Of a DNA stretch of 38,795 bases, positions 23,807-32,205 are shown piece after piece (the stretch's first letter is position 1; the number at the start of each line of letters is the position of its first letter). Under the pieces are notes generated by a model that worked only from the letters and a program-made list of their open reading frames with translations, did no database searches and was not told the origin of the DNA. This DNA is from Dehalococcoidia bacterium (GTDB lineage: Bacteria > Chloroflexota > Dehalococcoidia > SM23-28-2). The stretch lies in NCBI GenBank assembly GCA_020356025.1, contig CP070630.1, positions 1,037,400 to 1,076,194 on the forward strand, written 5' to 3'. A program made the position numbers and the translations under genes.

Positions 23807-24241
23807 ATGGCTAAGAAGGTTCGCGCCGTCCTCAAGATCCAGCTCGAGGCGGGCAAGGCCACCCCTGCCCCGCCGGTGGGCCCGGCCTTGGGTCAGCACG
23901 GGGCCAACATCATGGCCTTCTGCAAGGACTACAACGAACGCACTGCCTCCCAGGCGGGTACCATCGTCCCCGCGGAGATCACCATCTTCGAGGACCGCTC
24001 GTTCACTTTCATTCTCAAAACGCCCCCTACCTCGGAGCTGATCAAGCAGGCGCTGGGATTGGAAAAGGGAAGCCCTACCCAGGTGCGGGAGAAGGTAGGG
24101 GAGATCCCGCGCCAAAAGCTGCGGGAGATCGCCGAGATCAAGATGAAGGATCTGAACGCTGACGACATCGAAGCGGCCATGCGCATGGTCGAGGGCACCG
24201 CTCGCAGCATGGGCGTAGAGGTGGCGGAGACGGCAGGCTAG
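23807..24241 (+). CDS. rplK: 50S ribosomal protein L11
   Basis: L11 forms the GTPase-associated centre with 23S rRNA. The 144-residue protein shows the family blocks [30 protein letters not shown] N-terminus, [20 protein letters not shown] and the C-terminal RNA-binding domain ([30 protein letters not shown]). ATG 23807 lies one base past the nusG stop, with GGAGAGG inside the nusG end. The upstream in-frame extension overlaps nusG and is not used. Confidence 0.97.
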   Translation: MAKKVRAVLKIQLEAGKATPAPPVGPALGQHGANIMAFCKDYNERTASQAGTIVPAEITIFEDRSFTFILKTPPTSELIKQALGLEKGSPTQVREKVGEIPRQKLREIAEIKMKDLNADDIEAAMRMVEGTARSMGVEVAETAG

Positions 24242-24243
24242 AC

Positions 24244-24957
24244 ATGCCCAAGCACGGCAAGAAGTACCTGGAAGCCCTGGCGAAGATAGACCGCAGCCAG
24301 CGCTATCCCCCCACCGAGGCGGTGAAGCTGGTCAAGGATATCTCCTTCGCCAAATTCGATGAGACGGTCGAGTTGCATATGCGCACCGGCCTCGACCCCC
24401 GCAACGCCGACCAGCAGTTGCGAGGTACCGTCGTATTGCCCCACGGCTTGGGCAAGACCGTGCGGGTGGTGGTATTCGCCGAAGGAGAAGGAGCCAAGCT
24501 GTCCGAGGAGGCGGGCGCCGATCACGTGGGCAGCGATGACCTAGTGAAGAAGATCGAGGACGGCTGGACCGAATTCGATGTGGCCCTGGCCACCAAGGAG
24601 ACGATGAGCAAGGTCACTCGCCTTGGCCGCATCCTCGGCCCGCGCGGGCTCATGCCCAACCCCCGCTCCGGCACAGTCGTGGAGCCCGAGGACCTGCCCA
24701 AGGCCGTCCGTGATGCCAAGGCGGGCCGCGTCGAGTTTCGTCTGGATCGCACCGCCCTCGTGCACGTAGCCGTAGGCAAGGTGAGCCTGGACGCAGAGCA
24801 GCTTCTGGAGAACGTGGCAACCCTGGTGGAAGCCATCGTCAAGTCCAGGCCGCCGGGTGCCAAGGGCCAGTACATCAAGAGCGCAACCCTGACCACCACC
24901 ATGGGCCCAGGCATAAAGCTGGACCTCCAGCCCACCCTGGCCCTTACCACTGGTTAG
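24244..24957 (+). CDS. rplA: 50S ribosomal protein L1
   Basis: L1 builds the ribosomal L1 stalk and in many bacteria represses its own operon. The 237-residue protein has [15 protein letters not shown], the two-domain L1 fold with [35 protein letters not shown] (the family signature) and the end block [20 protein letters not shown]. It starts three bases after rplK. The L10 leader RNA follows. Confidence 0.97.
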   Translation: MPKHGKKYLEALAKIDRSQRYPPTEAVKLVKDISFAKFDETVELHMRTGLDPRNADQQLRGTVVLPHGLGKTVRVVVFAEGEGAKLSEEAGADHVGSDDLVKKIEDGWTEFDVALATKETMSKVTRLGRILGPRGLMPNPRSGTVVEPEDLPKAVRDAKAGRVEFRLDRTALVHVAVGKVSLDAEQLLENVATLVEAIVKSRPPGAKGQYIKSATLTTTMGPGIKLDLQPTLALTTG

Positions 24958-24961
24958 GGTC

Positions 24962-25125
24962 TATAATCGAAAAAAGAATAAGCCACAGACAGCTGGCGGG
25001 CCCACGGCCCTTAAACGTCCCGGACGATGCCCGCCGAGGCAATGAGGCAGTATCGTGGCCTGAAACCGCGATACCGCCCTCGAAAGGGAAAATGAAAGCC
25101 CTTGCCTTGCTGTGGCAGGGGCTTT
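24962..25125 (+). ncRNA. Ribosomal protein L10 leader (autoregulatory mRNA structure) with attenuator-like hairpin
   Basis: The gene-free stretch between rplA and rplJ matches the L10 leader pattern: CACAGACAGCTGG, the stem GGCGGGC (24995-25001) / GCCCGCC (25029-25035), CCTTAAACGTCC in the loop and CCGAGGC after the stem. A 9-bp hairpin, GTATCGTGG / CCGCGATAC (25050-25074), follows. A 12-bp hairpin starting AAAGCCC and ending GGGCTTT (25095-25125) is placed like an attenuator, but the T tract behind it is short. The leader binds the L10(L12) complex and limits rplJL expression. A TATAAT at 24962-24967 suggests an internal promoter. Confidence 0.85.
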
Positions 25126-25152
25126 AAAGTTTAGGCTTGCTAAGGAGCTATC

Positions 25153-25710
25153 ATGCCCACCCCCAAAAAGGAGCAGATGGTCGAGGAGCTGCGAGACCGC
25201 ATCGCTCGCAGCACCATCGCCGTCGGGGCCAACTATCGAGGTCTGACCGTGCCGGAGATGGTTCAGCTACGGCGAAAGATGCGCGCCGCCGGCGTCGACC
25301 TGAAGGTGGTGAAGAACACCCTCACCCGTCTGGCCGCCGAGCGAGCGGACAAGCCTCTCCTCAATGAGCTGATCGAGGGCCCCACTGCCCTCGCCTTCGG
25401 CTACGGCGACATCATGGATGTCGCCCGTGCCTTCAACGAGTACCTGCCGAAGGCTCCCGACGCCTTCTCCGTCCGTGGCTTCTACCTGGAAGGGCAGATC
25501 CTGCCCGCCCGTGAGCTCGTGGAGCTGGCAAAGATGCCGCCCAGAGAGGTGTTCCTGGCCCAGGTCGCCGGCAAGCTGCAGTCGCCCCTCGCGACTTTCG
25601 CCGCGCTGCTGGAGGCGCCTCTGGTCAACTTCCTGGGCCTGATGCAGGCAACCCAGCAGGAACTTGTAGGACTGCTAGAGACACGCGCCCGTCAGATGGA
25701 GGCGGGCTAG
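25153..25710 (+). CDS. rplJ: 50S ribosomal protein L10
   Basis: L10 anchors L7/L12 dimers to the ribosome. The 185-residue protein has TPKKEQMVEELRDRI, the conserved ANYRGLTVPEMVQLRRKMR, LKVVKNTLTRLA, GPTALAFGYGD, and a C-terminal helix (LVGLLETRARQMEAG) that binds L12. AAGGAG at 25142-25147 precedes the ATG. Expression is presumably limited by the leader just upstream. Confidence 0.97.
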   Translation: MPTPKKEQMVEELRDRIARSTIAVGANYRGLTVPEMVQLRRKMRAAGVDLKVVKNTLTRLAAERADKPLLNELIEGPTALAFGYGDIMDVARAFNEYLPKAPDAFSVRGFYLEGQILPARELVELAKMPPREVFLAQVAGKLQSPLATFAALLEAPLVNFLGLMQATQQELVGLLETRARQMEAG

Positions 25711-25762
25711 CGCGGCTCTCTCAAGGCGATCATTCGTTAGGTAATGGAGGGAGGAAAAGAAC

Positions 25763-26170
25763 ATGGTTGAACGAGTAGATAAGGTGCTCGACCTTATCAA
25801 AGAGATGACCATCCTCGAGCTACGCGACCTGAACCAGCGGCTCCAAGATGAGTTCGGCATTACCGCTGCTGCCCCCGTCGCTGCGGCGGCCCCAGCCGCT
25901 GCTGCTCCTGCCGCTGCTGCCGGAGCTCCCGCGGCCGCCGCAGAGGCCGAGGAGGAGAAGACCGAGTGGACGGTCAACCTTAAGGACTTTGGTGCCAACA
26001 AGATCAACGTCATTAAGGCCATCCGCGAGGTAACGCCCCTTGGTCTCAAAGAGGCCAAAGACCTGGTGGAAGGCGCGCCGGCCACCGTCAAGGAGGGCAT
26101 ACCCAAGGCCGAGGCCGAAACCGTCGTGAAAAAGCTGGAGGAGGCAGGCGCTACGGTCGAAATGCAGTAG
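25763..26170 (+). CDS. rplL: 50S ribosomal protein L7/L12
   Basis: The L7/L12 stalk protein recruits translational GTPases. The 135-residue protein has an N-terminal dimerisation helix pair ([25 protein letters not shown]), a longer than usual Ala/Pro hinge of about 30 residues, and the C-terminal domain ([40 protein letters not shown]). GGAGGGAGG lies at 25747-25755. rpoB does not follow, unlike in many bacteria. Confidence 0.97.
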   Translation: MVERVDKVLDLIKEMTILELRDLNQRLQDEFGITAAAPVAAAAPAAAAPAAAAGAPAAAAEAEEEKTEWTVNLKDFGANKINVIKAIREVTPLGLKEAKDLVEGAPATVKEGIPKAEAETVVKKLEEAGATVEMQ

Positions 26171-26206
26171 AATAGATGAAGTTGAGGGGTCGCGGGCCGA
26201 GGGTTC

Positions 26207-26824
26207 GTGATCCGTGACCGAATCATGACCTGCTACGTTTGCGGCAAAGAGGCTACCCGTCGCTGTCCTCGCTGTGCCAAGCCCTACTGCGACGAGCACG
26301 GCGAGGACCTGTGCGCTGCCTGTCAGGACCCGGCCAGCGCCATCCCCTCGGGCACCGTCTTCCGTGGCTCCCTCCTCGCTCTTCTCGTGGCCTCCGTTCT
26401 CGCCCTCTGGCTCCTCATACAACCGCCCGGCCTGCCGGGTGGCGAGGCCGGCGAGGAGGCCGTCCTTCCCATGCCGACAGTCACGCCCGCTGCCCTGACC
26501 AGCCCTACGCCTACCCCAGCGCCCACGCGGACACCCACAGCCACCCCTTCGCCGACGGCCAGCCCTACTCCCGGGGCCACTGTTTCGCCGACGGCCACCC
26601 CCGCTCCCGAGGCTACCCCGACGCTCGTGCCCACCCCCACTCCCGAGCCGTCTCCCTTTATCGAGTACGAGATCCAGGCCGGCGATACCCTATCCTCCAT
26701 CGCCCAGGCTTACGGCACCACCATCGATGACCTTGTCAGCATCAACGGCCTCGCAAGCCAGGACGTGATCATCTCGGTGGGCCAGAAGCTTCTGGTGCCT
26801 AACCCGGCGGCCGCAGCGCCCTAG
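26207..26824 (+). CDS. Zinc-finger, single-pass membrane protein with extracellular LysM domain
   Basis: The N-terminus holds a treble-clef/B-box-like zinc-binding segment ([23 protein letters not shown]). A transmembrane helix follows ([17 protein letters not shown]), then a 75-residue Pro/Thr-rich linker and a C-terminal LysM domain ([29 protein letters not shown]). The predicted topology is zinc finger inside, LysM outside bound to peptidoglycan. Its job is unknown; the layout would suit sensing or tethering at the wall. GTG 26207 has GAGGG four bases before it; ATG 26225 is the alternative. Confidence 0.8.
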   Translation: MIRDRIMTCYVCGKEATRRCPRCAKPYCDEHGEDLCAACQDPASAIPSGTVFRGSLLALLVASVLALWLLIQPPGLPGGEAGEEAVLPMPTVTPAALTSPTPTPAPTRTPTATPSPTASPTPGATVSPTATPAPEATPTLVPTPTPEPSPFIEYEIQAGDTLSSIAQAYGTTIDDLVSINGLASQDVIISVGQKLLVPNPAAAAP

Positions 26825-26838
26825 GAGCGACCAAGGCT

Positions 26839-27555
26839 ATGAGTTCGCCTGAGCCGATGGAATATCGGCCAACCATCCGCGACCTGCCCGCCTCCGAGCG
26901 CCCCCGCGAGAGGCTCCGCGAGCGCGGCGCCGCCGCCCTCAGCAGTGCCGAGCTCTTGGCCATCATCCTGCGCACTGGCACCCCCTCCGAGAACGTCCTC
27001 GCCCTCGCCGGTCGCGCCCTGGCCCGCTTCGGTGGCCTGGCCGGCCTGGCCAGGGCCAGCTTCGGCGAGCTCTGCGGCGAGCGCGGCATGGGCGAGGCCA
27101 AGGCCGCCCAGGTGAAGGCCGCTCTGGAGCTGGGCCGCCGCCTGCTCTCCACCCAGCCCCAGGAGCGAGCCACAGTGCACTCTCCCCAGGACGTCGCCAA
27201 TCTTGTCATGGCCGAGATGGGCCTCCTCGATCAGGAGCACCTGCGAGTCCTCCTCCTGAACACCAAGAACCAGATCCTGGCCATGCCCGAGGTCTACAAG
27301 GGCAACGTCAACTCCACCCTCGTGCGGACAGGCGAGCTCTTCCGAGACGCAGTCCGCGAAGGTTGCCCTGCCCTCATCGTCGTCCACAACCACCCCTCCG
27401 GCGACCCCACCCCCAGCCGCGACGACGTCGAGATGACCCGTCAGATGGTGGACGCCGGCCAGCTCCTCGGCATCGACGTCCTCGACCACATCGTCATCGG
27501 CCGCCAGAGCTTCGTCAGCCTGCGCGAGCGCGGCCTCGGATTCCCCAAGGCCTAG
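26839..27555 (+). CDS. radC: RadC/JAB-domain protein
   Basis: The 238-residue protein has an N-terminal helix-hairpin-helix-like region ([43 protein letters not shown]). The C-terminal JAMM/MPN domain has the metal motif [14 protein letters not shown] plus an upstream Glu ([21 protein letters not shown]). RadC was once linked to DNA repair, but its biochemical role is still unclear; JAMM proteins are often metallopeptidases. ATG 26839 lies 14 bases after the previous stop. Confidence 0.93.
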   Translation: MSSPEPMEYRPTIRDLPASERPRERLRERGAAALSSAELLAIILRTGTPSENVLALAGRALARFGGLAGLARASFGELCGERGMGEAKAAQVKAALELGRRLLSTQPQERATVHSPQDVANLVMAEMGLLDQEHLRVLLLNTKNQILAMPEVYKGNVNSTLVRTGELFRDAVREGCPALIVVHNHPSGDPTPSRDDVEMTRQMVDAGQLLGIDVLDHIVIGRQSFVSLRERGLGFPKA

Positions 27556-27573
27556 TCTGAATGGAGACCGCTT

Positions 27574-28488
27574 ATGCCTGACTACCCCATCATCGATGCC
27601 CACCTTCACACCTACCCCAGCCCGGAGATCGGCTGGCAGGCTCAGGGTGGAGTCGGCCTCAGCGGCCACGCCGGCACCATCGAGGAGCTTCTCCCCCTCA
27701 TGCAGGAGGGCAACATCGCCAAGGCCGTGATGGTGAACATGACCCCCGTGGTCGATATGCGCGAGGCCGCCTTGGCCAAGCTCCCCTCTGACCTCCCTCC
27801 CGCCCGCCGCACGGACGCCGAGGAGCAGGTCCGCCTCGATCTCGTCGGCCGCTTGCAGAGGCGTAACGCCTGGACCTGCGCCGTGGCCCGCGACAACCCC
27901 TCCCTCGTGCCCTACATCAGCCTCGACCCCAGCATGGACGGAGTTACCGTCGTTCAGGAGATCAAGGATCGCGTTCAGGAGGGGGCCAAGGGCGTCAAGC
28001 TCCATCCGGTCAGCCAGAGCTACTTCCCCAACGACGGCCGCCTCTACCCCGCCTATCACAAGATCGAGGAGCTGGGCTTGCCTATTATCAGCCACGCGGG
28101 CACCGCCGCCCCGTTCGGAGACGCCGAGCAGCACGCCCACCCCGCCAACTTCGCCGATGTCCTGCGCAACTTCCCCGGCCTCACCCTTGTCCTCGCCCAC
28201 ATGGCCCACGGCTCCCTGGACGAGACGTTGGAGATCATGGAGACCTGCGCCAACATCTACTTCGACTGCAGTGCCGTCATCGAGGGGACAATGCCCTCCC
28301 ACATGCTGTCGGACGATGAGGCCGTCGCGATCATCCGCCGCGTCGGCTGCGACCGCGTCCTCTTCGGCTCCGACTGGCCCTGGTTCCACCCCATCAAGGA
28401 CGCTCAGCGCATCGATAGCCTCCCCCTCACCGCCGAGGAGAAACGCCTCATCTTCTACGAGAACGCCCAGCGCGTGCTCAACCTCTAA
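27574..28488 (+). CDS. Amidohydrolase-2 family metal-dependent hydrolase
   Basis: The 304-residue TIM-barrel protein has the first metal motif IIDAHLHTY, a Lys in GAKGVKLHP (possible carbamylated or ligand position), ISHAGT, LVLAHMAHG and the end motif VLFGSDWPW with the catalytic Asp. This is the amidohydrolase-2 (ACMSD/uronate isomerase-like) layout. The substrate is not predictable. It follows radC by 18 bases and probably shares its transcript. A separate promoter starts the next gene. Confidence 0.88.
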   Translation: MPDYPIIDAHLHTYPSPEIGWQAQGGVGLSGHAGTIEELLPLMQEGNIAKAVMVNMTPVVDMREAALAKLPSDLPPARRTDAEEQVRLDLVGRLQRRNAWTCAVARDNPSLVPYISLDPSMDGVTVVQEIKDRVQEGAKGVKLHPVSQSYFPNDGRLYPAYHKIEELGLPIISHAGTAAPFGDAEQHAHPANFADVLRNFPGLTLVLAHMAHGSLDETLEIMETCANIYFDCSAVIEGTMPSHMLSDDEAVAIIRRVGCDRVLFGSDWPWFHPIKDAQRIDSLPLTAEEKRLIFYENAQRVLNL

Positions 28489-28509
28489 CGCCCTGCCCTA
28501 GCCGACCCG

Positions 28510-28538
28510 TTGACAGATGCGCCCTCGCGCGCGACAAT
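28510..28538 (+). promoter_or_regulatory. Promoter of the SPFH gene
   Basis: TTGACA (28510-28515), a 17-base spacer and GACAAT (28533-28538) form a promoter about 84 bases before the ATG. The 133-base spacer otherwise shows no gene. Confidence 0.55.
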
Positions 28539-28621
28539 CCCCGCGTCGATGGGGCGCTCCAGCGCCCACAGTACTGTCGCCACGACCGGCTGCCATGCCG
28601 TAGTAGGAAAGGAGAAGTAAC

Positions 28622-29491
28622 ATGCCGTTCTTCTTCAGCGTTGTGACTGAGTATCGTCGTTTGGTGCACTTCCGCTGGGGCAAGTACGTGGGCGTGAAGG
28701 GCCCCGGTTTCATCTTCCCCCTCTGGCCCATCATCGATGCGGTAGAAGAGGTCGATCTGCGGGAGATCTACCTCGATGTCGAGCCCCAGACCTGCATCAC
28801 CAAGGACAACGCCCCCGTGTCCGTCGATATGCTGGTCTACATGCGGGTGGTCAACCCTGACCAGACCGTCCTGAAGGTCGGCAACTTCATCGGGGCCGCC
28901 CGCGGCATGGCCATCACCACCCTCAGGGCTGTAGTGGGCGACATCGTCCTCGACGACGTCCTGGCCAAGCGCGACCAGATCAACCAGATCATGCAGGCCA
29001 AGCTGGACGAAGTGACCGACCGCTGGGGAGTCAAGGTCACCGCCGTCGAGATCCGTGAGATCCTGCCCCCGCGCGATATCCAGGACGCCATGAGCCGCCA
29101 GATGTCGGCCGAGCGCAACCGGCGAGCGGTCGTCCTCGAGGCCGATGGCCAGCGGGAGGCGGCGATCAAGGTGGCCGAGGGCAACAAGCAGGCCGCTATC
29201 CTCGGCGCTGAGGGCGAGAGACAGGCCGACATCCTGCGCGCCGAAGGCGAGAAGCAGGCCGAGATCCTGGGCGCCGAGGGCTTCAGCCTCGCCCTGGACA
29301 AGATCTTCTCCGTGGCCAAGAACATCGACGAGAAGACCCTCAGCCTCCAGTACTTCGAGACCTTGAAGTCCATCGGCGAGAGCCCCGCCACCAAATACGT
29401 CTTCCCCCTCGAGTTCACCAACTTCCTCCGCCCCTTCGCCTCGCTCGTCGGTGGTCAGGCAACGGGAGACGGCGGCTCGCAGAAGAAGTAG
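28622..29491 (+). CDS. SPFH/Band 7 (stomatin-prohibitin-flotillin) protein without N-terminal membrane segment
   Basis: SPFH proteins form oligomers on membranes. The 289-residue protein starts MPFFFSVVTEYRRLVHFRWGKY and has the SPFH core (GPGFIFPLWPIIDAVEEVDLR, TKDNAPVSVDMLVYMRVVNP, LRAVVGDIVLDDVLAKRD, VTAVEIREILPPRDIQDAM). An Ala/Glu-rich helix follows, with tandem 11-residue units (AEGNKQAAILG, AEGERQADILR, AEGEKQAEILG). The tail is short and hydrophilic. The usual N-terminal transmembrane helix of slipins and HflK is missing. The start is well supported by AAAGGAGAA just before the ATG, so the lack is not a start error. Confidence 0.9.
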   Translation: MPFFFSVVTEYRRLVHFRWGKYVGVKGPGFIFPLWPIIDAVEEVDLREIYLDVEPQTCITKDNAPVSVDMLVYMRVVNPDQTVLKVGNFIGAARGMAITTLRAVVGDIVLDDVLAKRDQINQIMQAKLDEVTDRWGVKVTAVEIREILPPRDIQDAMSRQMSAERNRRAVVLEADGQREAAIKVAEGNKQAAILGAEGERQADILRAEGEKQAEILGAEGFSLALDKIFSVAKNIDEKTLSLQYFETLKSIGESPATKYVFPLEFTNFLRPFASLVGGQATGDGGSQKK

Positions 29492-29509
29492 GAGGCGCAA
29501 GACTAGGAC

Positions 29510-30277
29510 GTGACGCTTTCCCCATCCGCTGCCTGGCGCTTCTTGGACAGCAGCTCGGCCAACGGTGCCCGCCAGATGGCCGTGGACGATGCTCTCCTCA
29601 CCCTCTGCGGCCAGGGCCAGTCGTCGCCCACCTTGCGCCTGTTCAGCTTCCGGCCTCCCTGCCTCTCGCTGGGTCGCTTTCAGCCCATCCCGCCCGAGAC
29701 CTGCCGAGAGCCCGCCCTGGAGGTAGTGAGGCGGCCCACCGGCGGCCGGGCCGTCCTCCACCAGCGCGACATCTGCTACAGCGTCATTGCCCCCGCCGAC
29801 CATCCCCTCGTGGCCGGAAGTATCCACCAGTCGTACGCCAAGATCGCCCGCGCCCTGGCCGAGGGGCTCGCCATTCTCGGCCTGCCGCCCCTAGAGGAGG
29901 CCGCCGCCCAGGGCCGCCTGCCCGAGGCTGACTGGTGCTTCGACGCAGTAGCGCCCCATGAGCTCGCCCTCGACGGCGCCAAGCTGGTGGGAAGCGCTCA
30001 GTTGCGCCGCGACGGCATCCTCCTTCAGCAGGGCAGCATCCGCCTGGCGCATCCCGACGGGGAGCCTCCGCCAACGACATCCCTGGAGGAGGCATTGGGC
30101 CGCCGCGTGTCCCGCCGCGAGATCGCCTCGGCTCTGGTGGAGGGCTTCCGCCGCGCCTGGAGTGTGCAGTTCCGTCGAGGCCGCCTCACCGCCGAGGAAG
30201 AACAGCTAGCTCAGCGCCTGGAGCGGGAGAGATACGCTAACCCCGCCTGGACGTCGCGGGCTGCCGAGGCCGCCTAG
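29510..30277 (+). CDS. Lipoyl/octanoyl transferase of the LipM/lipoate ligase A fold
   Basis: The 255-residue protein has the biotin/lipoate ligase catalytic fold: MAVDDALL, RLFSFRPPCLSLGRFQ, the signature RRPTGGRAVLH, and a lipoate-binding Lys in GAKLVGSAQLRRDGILLQQGSI. The Cys in DWCFDAVAPHELAL matches the position of the acyl-enzyme Cys of LipM (octanoyl-ACP:GcvH transferase), so LipM-type activity is favoured over ATP-using LplA. No lipA is nearby. GTG 29510 follows GGAGG (29491-29495). Its stop overlaps the larC stop from the other strand (CTAG, 30274-30277). Confidence 0.85.
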   Translation: MTLSPSAAWRFLDSSSANGARQMAVDDALLTLCGQGQSSPTLRLFSFRPPCLSLGRFQPIPPETCREPALEVVRRPTGGRAVLHQRDICYSVIAPADHPLVAGSIHQSYAKIARALAEGLAILGLPPLEEAAAQGRLPEADWCFDAVAPHELALDGAKLVGSAQLRRDGILLQQGSIRLAHPDGEPPPTTSLEEALGRRVSRREIASALVEGFRRAWSVQFRRGRLTAEEEQLAQRLERERYANPAWTSRAAEAA

Positions 30278-31455
30278 CCCAGAAGCGCCTGCGCCTCCCC
30301 CTGCACGATGCTATAGACCTCGGCCAGTGGCCTGCCGCTCGCCTCGGCCAGCCGCCGACAGGCCCCGTACTCGGGCGCCGCTTGCGGTCGCTCCCCGGGC
30401 AGCCGCTTCACCTTCACCACCGCCGGGCCCAGGCTCGACTCGAACGCCAGCACCTCCCGTTCCGCCTCCTGCCTTCGCACCTCCCGCAGCCGCACCCCCA
30501 GCGTCGACGTCTCCCGCAGCAGCAGCGAGACGATGGCATCCTCCGCCTCCATCGGGCAGATGACGGAGAGCATGACCCCGGGCCGTCCCTTCTTCATCTG
30601 GACGGGCGTGAGCCAGACATCGGCGGCGCCGCTGGCGAACAGCCGCTCCTGCACGTAGCCCAGGATCTCCGGGCTCATGTCGTCGATGTTCGTCTCCGCC
30701 AGGAGCATGAGCCGCCCGCCCTCCTCGACGCTCGTACCCAGCCACAAGCGCAGCACGTTGGGCCAGCCGGGCACGTCCCGGCTGCCGGCACCGTAGCCCA
30801 CGCACTCCACCTTCATCGGCGGACGCTGGAAGCGTGCGAGGGTGGTGATGATGGCAGCGCCCGTGGGCGTCAGGAGTTCTCGCTCTTCTCCACCGCGAGG
30901 GGTAGTAGTGGGCGCCCCCACCGAGGCCACAAGCTCTAAAGTGGCCGGCGCTGGCAGGGGCAGCGCGCCTCCCGCGCTCTCCGTCGCGCCGCCGCCCAGT
31001 GCCAGAGCCGACGCGAACAACTCCTCCACCCCCAGCAGGCGCAGACCGGCCACCGTCCCCATCACGTCCACGATGGCGTCCACTGCCCCCACCTCGTGGA
31101 GATGTGCCTGGCTACCGGCAGGCAGGCCGTGTACCTTGGCCTCTGCCTCGGCCAGGCGGCGGAAGATGGTCGTCCCCTTCTCCTTGTCGCCAGGAAGCAG
31201 ACTGCCGCCCTCAATGATGCTCAGGATGTCGGCCAGCCTTCTTGGCGGTTGCTTCTTGGCCACCGTCACCCTGACCTGGCTGGCGGCTAGGCCTGCCCGG
31301 CGCACCTTGCGAGCGCTCAGCCGATAGCCCGTCAGCGGCAGCTTGGCTAGCTCCGCCCTCAGGCTCTCTAGGGAAAGGCCGGCGTCTACCAGCGCGCCCA
31401 GGATCATGTCGCCGCTGGCGCCGGAGAAACAGTCCAGATAGCCAACCTTAGTCAT
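30274..31455 (-). CDS. larC: Nickel-pincer cofactor biosynthesis protein LarC
   Basis: LarC inserts nickel into the pyridinium dithiocarboxylate to give the NPN cofactor of lactate racemase and related enzymes. The 393-residue protein begins VGYLDCFSGASGDMILGALVDAG, the family signature, with HLHEVGAVDAIVDVMG, LPLPAPAT, LLTPTGAAIIT and the second domain LLAETNIDDMSPEILGYV, VWLTPVQMKKGRPG. It is one uninterrupted frame; in Lactiplantibacillus plantarum the gene needs a ribosomal frameshift. larB lies two genes upstream on the same strand. larE and larA are not in the window. Confidence 0.92.
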   Translation of the reverse strand: MTKVGYLDCFSGASGDMILGALVDAGLSLESLRAELAKLPLTGYRLSARKVRRAGLAASQVRVTVAKKQPPRRLADILSIIEGGSLLPGDKEKGTTIFRRLAEAEAKVHGLPAGSQAHLHEVGAVDAIVDVMGTVAGLRLLGVEELFASALALGGGATESAGGALPLPAPATLELVASVGAPTTTPRGGEERELLTPTGAAIITTLARFQRPPMKVECVGYGAGSRDVPGWPNVLRLWLGTSVEEGGRLMLLAETNIDDMSPEILGYVQERLFASGAADVWLTPVQMKKGRPGVMLSVICPMEAEDAIVSLLLRETSTLGVRLREVRRQEAEREVLAFESSLGPAVVKVKRLPGERPQAAPEYGACRRLAEASGRPLAEVYSIVQGEAQALLG

Positions 31456-31487
31456 CGTTCAGGGCTTAGAAGGAGGCAACGCCCTCC

Positions 31488-32192
31488 CTAGGGAAGGGCA
31501 TCCTTCATGTTTTGGGCCTGCGCCTCGACTAGCTGCTGGATGAAGGCGCTGCTTCCGTCGTCCATGGTCCAAGCGACCATCATGCTGCCCCGGGCTGGCC
31601 CCTGCCTGAAGAGGATCACATCCTGAACGAAGGTCTCCTCATCGATTCCCACCTCCGGTGCGGCCTTGGCCGTGATGCGCAGCCACAGCATCTCATCCGT
31701 CAGCGCAGGGATGTCCATCTCCTGCACCTCTATGTCCTGGGCGCCGCCGAACAGCGCGGCCCAGTCGGTGGTACGAGCCGTCTCCGCAGCATCGGCGAAC
31801 GAGGCGCCGGCACCGTCCTCGTCGCCGTAAAGGCTGGCCGTGCTGTTGGCCAGAATGAGCCCTACCTCGCTCTGGACCTGCGGGTTGGCCTGATAGGTCA
31901 CGTCGTAGCCCAGGATGTACCCCCACTCCTGTAGCTGCGCTAGCCGCTCTTCGCGTCCCTCGCCTTGGAGGGCCGATTCTTCAGCGGTCGTGAAGAACTC
32001 CTCCGCCAGGATGACGCCTGCCGGCAGATCCTCTAGCTGCAGCACCAGTTGCCTGAGCTGATCTTGCACCTCAGTGCTCCCGGGAGTGGGCGTCACCTCA
32101 CCATCATCGCCGTCGCAGCCCATAGCCGTAACAAGGAGAAAGGCTATCAGAACCGCCAGACTGCCTACCACCAGCTGAAGCTTTCTCACCAC
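31488..32192 (-). CDS. Putative lipoprotein of unknown function
   Basis: I do not recognise a family. The 234-residue protein has a lipoprotein signal (VVGSLAVLIAFLLVTAMGC, lipobox TAMGC) and a short acidic/Pro-Thr spacer. A mature domain follows with LRQLVLQLEDLPAGVILAEEFFTTAEESA and an alpha/beta pattern that resembles a small substrate-binding or chaperone-like domain (WLRITAKAAPEVGIDEET, VQDVILFRQGPARGSMMVAW). Lgt in this window would process it. GTG 32192 is preceded by AAGGAGGA. It lies 32 bases upstream of larC and 13 bases after larB, so all three are probably one transcript. Confidence 0.78.
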   Translation of the reverse strand: MVRKLQLVVGSLAVLIAFLLVTAMGCDGDDGEVTPTPGSTEVQDQLRQLVLQLEDLPAGVILAEEFFTTAEESALQGEGREERLAQLQEWGYILGYDVTYQANPQVQSEVGLILANSTASLYGDEDGAGASFADAAETARTTDWAALFGGAQDIEVQEMDIPALTDEMLWLRITAKAAPEVGIDEETFVQDVILFRQGPARGSMMVAWTMDDGSSAFIQQLVEAQAQNMKDALP

Positions 32193-32205
32193 GCTATGTC
32201 CTCCT

